The notes below the pieces were generated by a model. That model was not told where the DNA came from. It saw only the letters and a program-made list of their open reading frames with translations, and made no database searches. The position numbers were made by a program, and so were the translations under genes. Positions 6,699-8,483 of a stretch of DNA of 8,483 bases are shown one piece after another. This DNA comes from Candidatus Roizmanbacteria bacterium. GTDB taxonomy: Bacteria > Patescibacteriota > Microgenomatia > UBA1406 > GWC2-37-13. The DNA lies in the NCBI GenBank assembly GCA_027002315.1, contig JALWZV010000008.1:1-8483 (forward strand). The letters are read 5' to 3'. The first letter of the stretch is position 1, and every line of letters begins with the position of its first letter.

Positions 6699-8098
6699 AG
6701 CTCTTTGATCATAAAAATTCTTTCATCAGCAACAACTTTACCATCTGTTCGTCTTTGTTCTACCTGTTGGCGCATTCCTTCGACAACTTCAAACCCTAAG
6801 TTTGTGTATAAACGCTGAGAAACGATATTATTTACAGATGTGCGCATAAGAGCCATTCTGCCTCCTTGAGCTTGAATAGCTCGGAGACGGGCGATTACTA
6901 GTTTCTTTCCCAAACCAAGACGGCGATAAGTTGACATCACACCTAACTCAGCCATATACCAGGCGTTTTTTATCCTTAAACCATTGTCCTTAGCAATTAT
7001 TTTGACGTTGGGAACTATATCCAATGGCAAAGTAGCTCCAAAACCAATAACTCCATCAGTTTTATTTCTAGCAATAAACAACTTCCCTTGTTTAAGATAC
7101 TCTTGAAATATTGAGACGATCTCTTCTTCAGAGAACTGTTCGTTATATGGAGGTTGGCTAAAAACGTCTTGATAGAGCTTTATCAATCCACCTTTCAGGA
7201 TGTTATCTAATTGGTTTTGGTTTGTTACGGACTCAATAAAAATATTTCCCTTTTGGGTTGCCTCCAAGGAACCTTCTCCTAAAACTTGTAAAGGCCCATT
7301 TATTTCAGCATCAATAAACCTGTTATCTTCATAGTCAACACTTATATTGATCGTCATTCCAGAAGGTTGAAGAATAGGAACATTTTTTATACTTCTACCT
7401 CTTTTTTTAGCAAGTACCAGTCCTAAGGCTGTCGTTCCGCTACCACAGGCTGTCTCGTAAAATAAAGTGTTAATGTCTCTAACATAAACCACTGGAGCAA
7501 TAGAATAACCATCGTTACTTTTTCCGGTATAAATTACACCCGCAGCAGGATACCGAGTTAAACCTTTTTCTTCTATTAGTTTCATCGCTTGCTCTTTAAT
7601 CTTTTCTTTACTTAAATTTTCTATTTGCTCCATATCAAAGACAACTAAGTGAGTTATTCCTTCCATCTCAACAAGCCAAGTATTTCTATCTTCACGAAGC
7701 TTTTTTACTTTTTTTGGATCTTCGTAAATTGGCATCTCAGCAAATGCGTCTCCATTTTCTTTGACTCCTGCTCTAATTGGCCTGGAAACCCCAGAGACAG
7801 TAAGAGAGATTTCGCCTGGCTGTCCATCTAAAGCCAAGAAAGCGGTACTTCGACTGGCATTGCCACAAAATTCACCGCCAGCCATTGCTAAAGTTGCTTC
7901 TTTATCACCCAAGTTAACAAAACCCACCTGCTCAACATTTGGATACATGGCCATAATTTCATCATTTATTTTTTTTCTTTCTAATGGATTTTCAACCAGT
8001 CCATAAACAAGAGCGGTGTCATTCCCACCGGGTCTAATAATTTTAAATTTATAACTGTTAAGTGGAAAAAATTCCTGTTTTTTTAGTTCTTTTTCCAT
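6695..8098 (-). CDS. DapF/CntK-like amino-acid epimerase fused to a GNAT N-acetyltransferase
   Basis: The 467-aa protein has two domains. Residues about 15-290 are a cofactor-independent epimerase of the diaminopimelate-epimerase fold: GGNDT (24-28), C78 in GGEFCGNASR and C218 in ETACGSGTTA, the two cysteines that act as acid and base. NVEQVGFVNL (54-63) ahead of the first cysteine recalls, from memory, the histidine-racemase (CntK) branch more than classic DapF; the substrate is therefore open (diaminopimelate, histidine or another amino acid). Residues about 300-467 are a GNAT acetyltransferase: MAELGVMSTYRRLGLGKKL (382-400) is the acetyl-CoA motif A with R-x-x-G-x-G, and SQRLYTNLGFEVVEG (427-441) is motif B. 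Fusion of these domains is unusual; together they could invert and then acetylate an amino acid. It is the first gene of an operon with the dipeptidase. No Shine-Dalgarno site precedes the ATG, and an intrinsic-terminator-like hairpin lies 34 bp upstream. Confidence 0.8.
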   Translation of the reverse strand: MEKELKKQEFFPLNSYKFKIIRPGGNDTALVYGLVENPLERKKINDEIMAMYPNVEQVGFVNLGDKEATLAMAGGEFCGNASRSTAFLALDGQPGEISLTVSGVSRPIRAGVKENGDAFAEMPIYEDPKKVKKLREDRNTWLVEMEGITHLVVFDMEQIENLSKEKIKEQAMKLIEEKGLTRYPAAGVIYTGKSNDGYSIAPVVYVRDINTLFYETACGSGTTALGLVLAKKRGRSIKNVPILQPSGMTINISVDYEDNRFIDAEINGPLQVLGEGSLEATQKGNIFIESVTNQNQLDNILKGGLIKLYQDVFSQPPYNEQFSEEEIVSIFQEYLKQGKLFIARNKTDGVIGFGATLPLDIVPNVKIIAKDNGLRIKNAWYMAELGVMSTYRRLGLGKKLVIARLRAIQAQGGRMALMRTSVNNIVSQRLYTNLGFEVVEGMRQQVEQRRTDGKVVADERIFMIKEL

Positions 8099-8131
8099 AA
8101 TTTAAATAAAAATTAATAACTTTGACCCATT

Positions 8132-8154
8132 AAAAAACCCTCCGATTCGGAGGG
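8132..8154 (-). terminator. Intrinsic terminator facing the epimerase-GNAT gene (or leader attenuator)
   Basis: CCCTCCG (8138-8144) and CGGAGGG (8148-8154) form a 7-bp GC-rich stem with a 3-base loop. On the minus strand this is followed directly by six T residues (8137-8132). It sits only 34 bp before the ATG at 8098. It would stop transcripts entering from the right, either insulating the operon or attenuating it if the promoter lies further upstream. Confidence 0.7.
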
Positions 8155-8156
8155 TG

Positions 8157-8238
8157 TACCCGCCTCGGCGGCGGGGTAGAGAATTAGCAATATTGTTGCT
8201 AACCGTTTAAAAAGGCCGAACCCCGCCCGAGGCGGGTA
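8157..8238. repeat. GC-rich inverted-repeat pair with nested hairpins
   Basis: The left arm (8157-8177) and the reverse complement of the right arm (8219-8238) both start TACCCGCCTCGG and continue GCGGGG after a 2-base indel. Each arm also folds on itself (CCCGCC with GGCGGG: 8159-8164/8170-8175 and 8222-8227/8231-8236). Between them TTAGCAA (8184-8190) pairs with TTGCTAA (8196-8202). Its GC richness stands out sharply from the AT-rich surroundings. Together with TTAAAAAA (8130-8137) and TTTTTTAA (8245-8252) it forms a nested palindromic element of about 123 bp. Confidence 0.8.
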
Positions 8239-8250
8239 TGATGATTTTTT
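8222..8250 (+). terminator. Intrinsic terminator on the plus strand
   Basis: CCCGCC (8222-8227), loop CGA, GGCGGG (8231-8236) form a 6-bp stem. It is followed after eight bases by six T residues (8245-8250). The gap between stem and T-run makes it weaker than the minus-strand one. No plus-strand gene ends just before it, so it may be part of the palindromic element rather than a dedicated terminator. Confidence 0.4.
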
Positions 8251-8304
8251 AAATTTGTATTTTCTGTTGTTTGTGTTTTCATAATATTACTTAGTTCTTT
8301 CGTA

Positions 8305-8327
8305 TTAACGTGTTAATATGTTAACAC
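8305..8327. promoter_or_regulatory. Operator-like interleaved TTAAC/GTTAA palindromes
   Basis: TTAACGTGTTAA (8305-8316) is an inverted repeat around GT. GTGTTAA (8310-8316) also pairs perfectly with TTAACAC (8321-8327) around TATG. Three half-sites at regular spacing resemble a dimeric repressor's operator. No regulator gene or adjacent start inside the window shows which gene it would control. Confidence 0.35.
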
Positions 8328-8363
8328 ACTTTTACCCAATATCAAGAGAAATTTACCATATTC

Positions 8364-8383
8364 AGCCATGTTCAACCTACGAG
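8364..8383 (+). repeat. Decayed copy of the AACCTACGAGGTT palindromic repeat
   Basis: AGCCATG (8364-8370) followed by TTCAACCTACGAG (8371-8383) matches the tag and left arm of the copies at 3603-3681. The right arm is lost (GAGACACC instead of GAGGTT). Just downstream, TCAACTCGTATTACC (8394-8408) looks like a further degenerate copy with the inverted CGT loop. Confidence 0.6.
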
Positions 8384-8483
8384 ACACCCTATGTCAACTC
8401 GTATTACCTATATAACCTATGCTTCTGTATTTAAACCAAACTCTCTTTAAGTTTTGTATTAAGGTTTGATTACTTCTTCTTAG

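Larger units (their letters stand above)
8099..8483. other. 385-bp region without a convincing gene
   Basis: This stretch contains only the palindromic terminator element (8130-8252), the TTAAC operator-like palindrome and decayed repeat copies. A 27-codon minus-strand frame (8282-8199) and an open 29-codon minus-strand frame at the right edge (8483-8394) exist but have no supporting signal. No tRNA or known RNA fold is recognised. Confidence 0.5.

Noticed and set aside
8394..8483. Open minus-strand frame of 29 codons running off the right edge.
   Set aside because: It is too short to distinguish from chance, has no recognisable motif, and overlaps degenerate repeat sequence.

Overview
The window is AT-rich, densely coded and uses the standard bacterial code (TGA, TAA and TAG all end genes). 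None of the starts has a convincing Shine-Dalgarno sequence. One or two genes have a good -10 box so close to the ATG that the mRNA would be leaderless or nearly so. With large orphan proteins and short palindromic intergenic repeats, this suggests a Patescibacteria/CPR-type bacterium. That assignment is an inference; the window has no rRNA or other taxonomic marker.

Layout. The left edge (2-112, +) is the last 36 codons of an rve/DDE transposase. Its stop overlaps tail-to-tail the stop of a large minus-strand orphan (109-1767) whose C-terminal half looks like a CE-clan cysteine protease (Ulp1/SENP-like, C48) with candidate His, Asn, Gln and Cys active-site residues. Head-to-head with it, across about 65 bp, is a plus-strand protein (1833-3527) with an ADP-ribosyltransferase-like N-terminal region and a C-terminal HD phosphohydrolase domain. 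A 200-bp gap holds three copies of a palindromic repeat (core AACCTACGAGGTT) and a clear promoter. Then come an NAD-dependent sugar epimerase/dehydratase (3729-4769) and, 12 bp later, an orphan with a phosphoribosyltransferase PRPP-loop motif (4782-6011). Facing them on the minus strand is a two-gene operon (8098-6003): a DapF/CntK-like amino-acid epimerase fused to a GNAT acetyltransferase, coupled by an ATGA overlap to a VanX/DdpX-type D-Ala-D-Ala dipeptidase. The right end (8099-8483) has no convincing gene. It holds a 123-bp nested palindromic element with outward-facing terminators, an operator-like TTAAC palindrome, and a decayed copy of the 3.6-kb repeat.

How the genes may work together. 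The minus-strand pair forms a coherent module for D-amino acids or cell-wall peptides: epimerise, possibly N-acetylate, and hydrolyse a D,D-dipeptide. The left half looks accessory: a transposase remnant, a putative protease and a putative ART-HD enzyme sharing one divergent promoter region. The protease and ART-HD proteins are the best candidates for something undescribed. All functional statements rest on motifs read by eye; no database search was possible.
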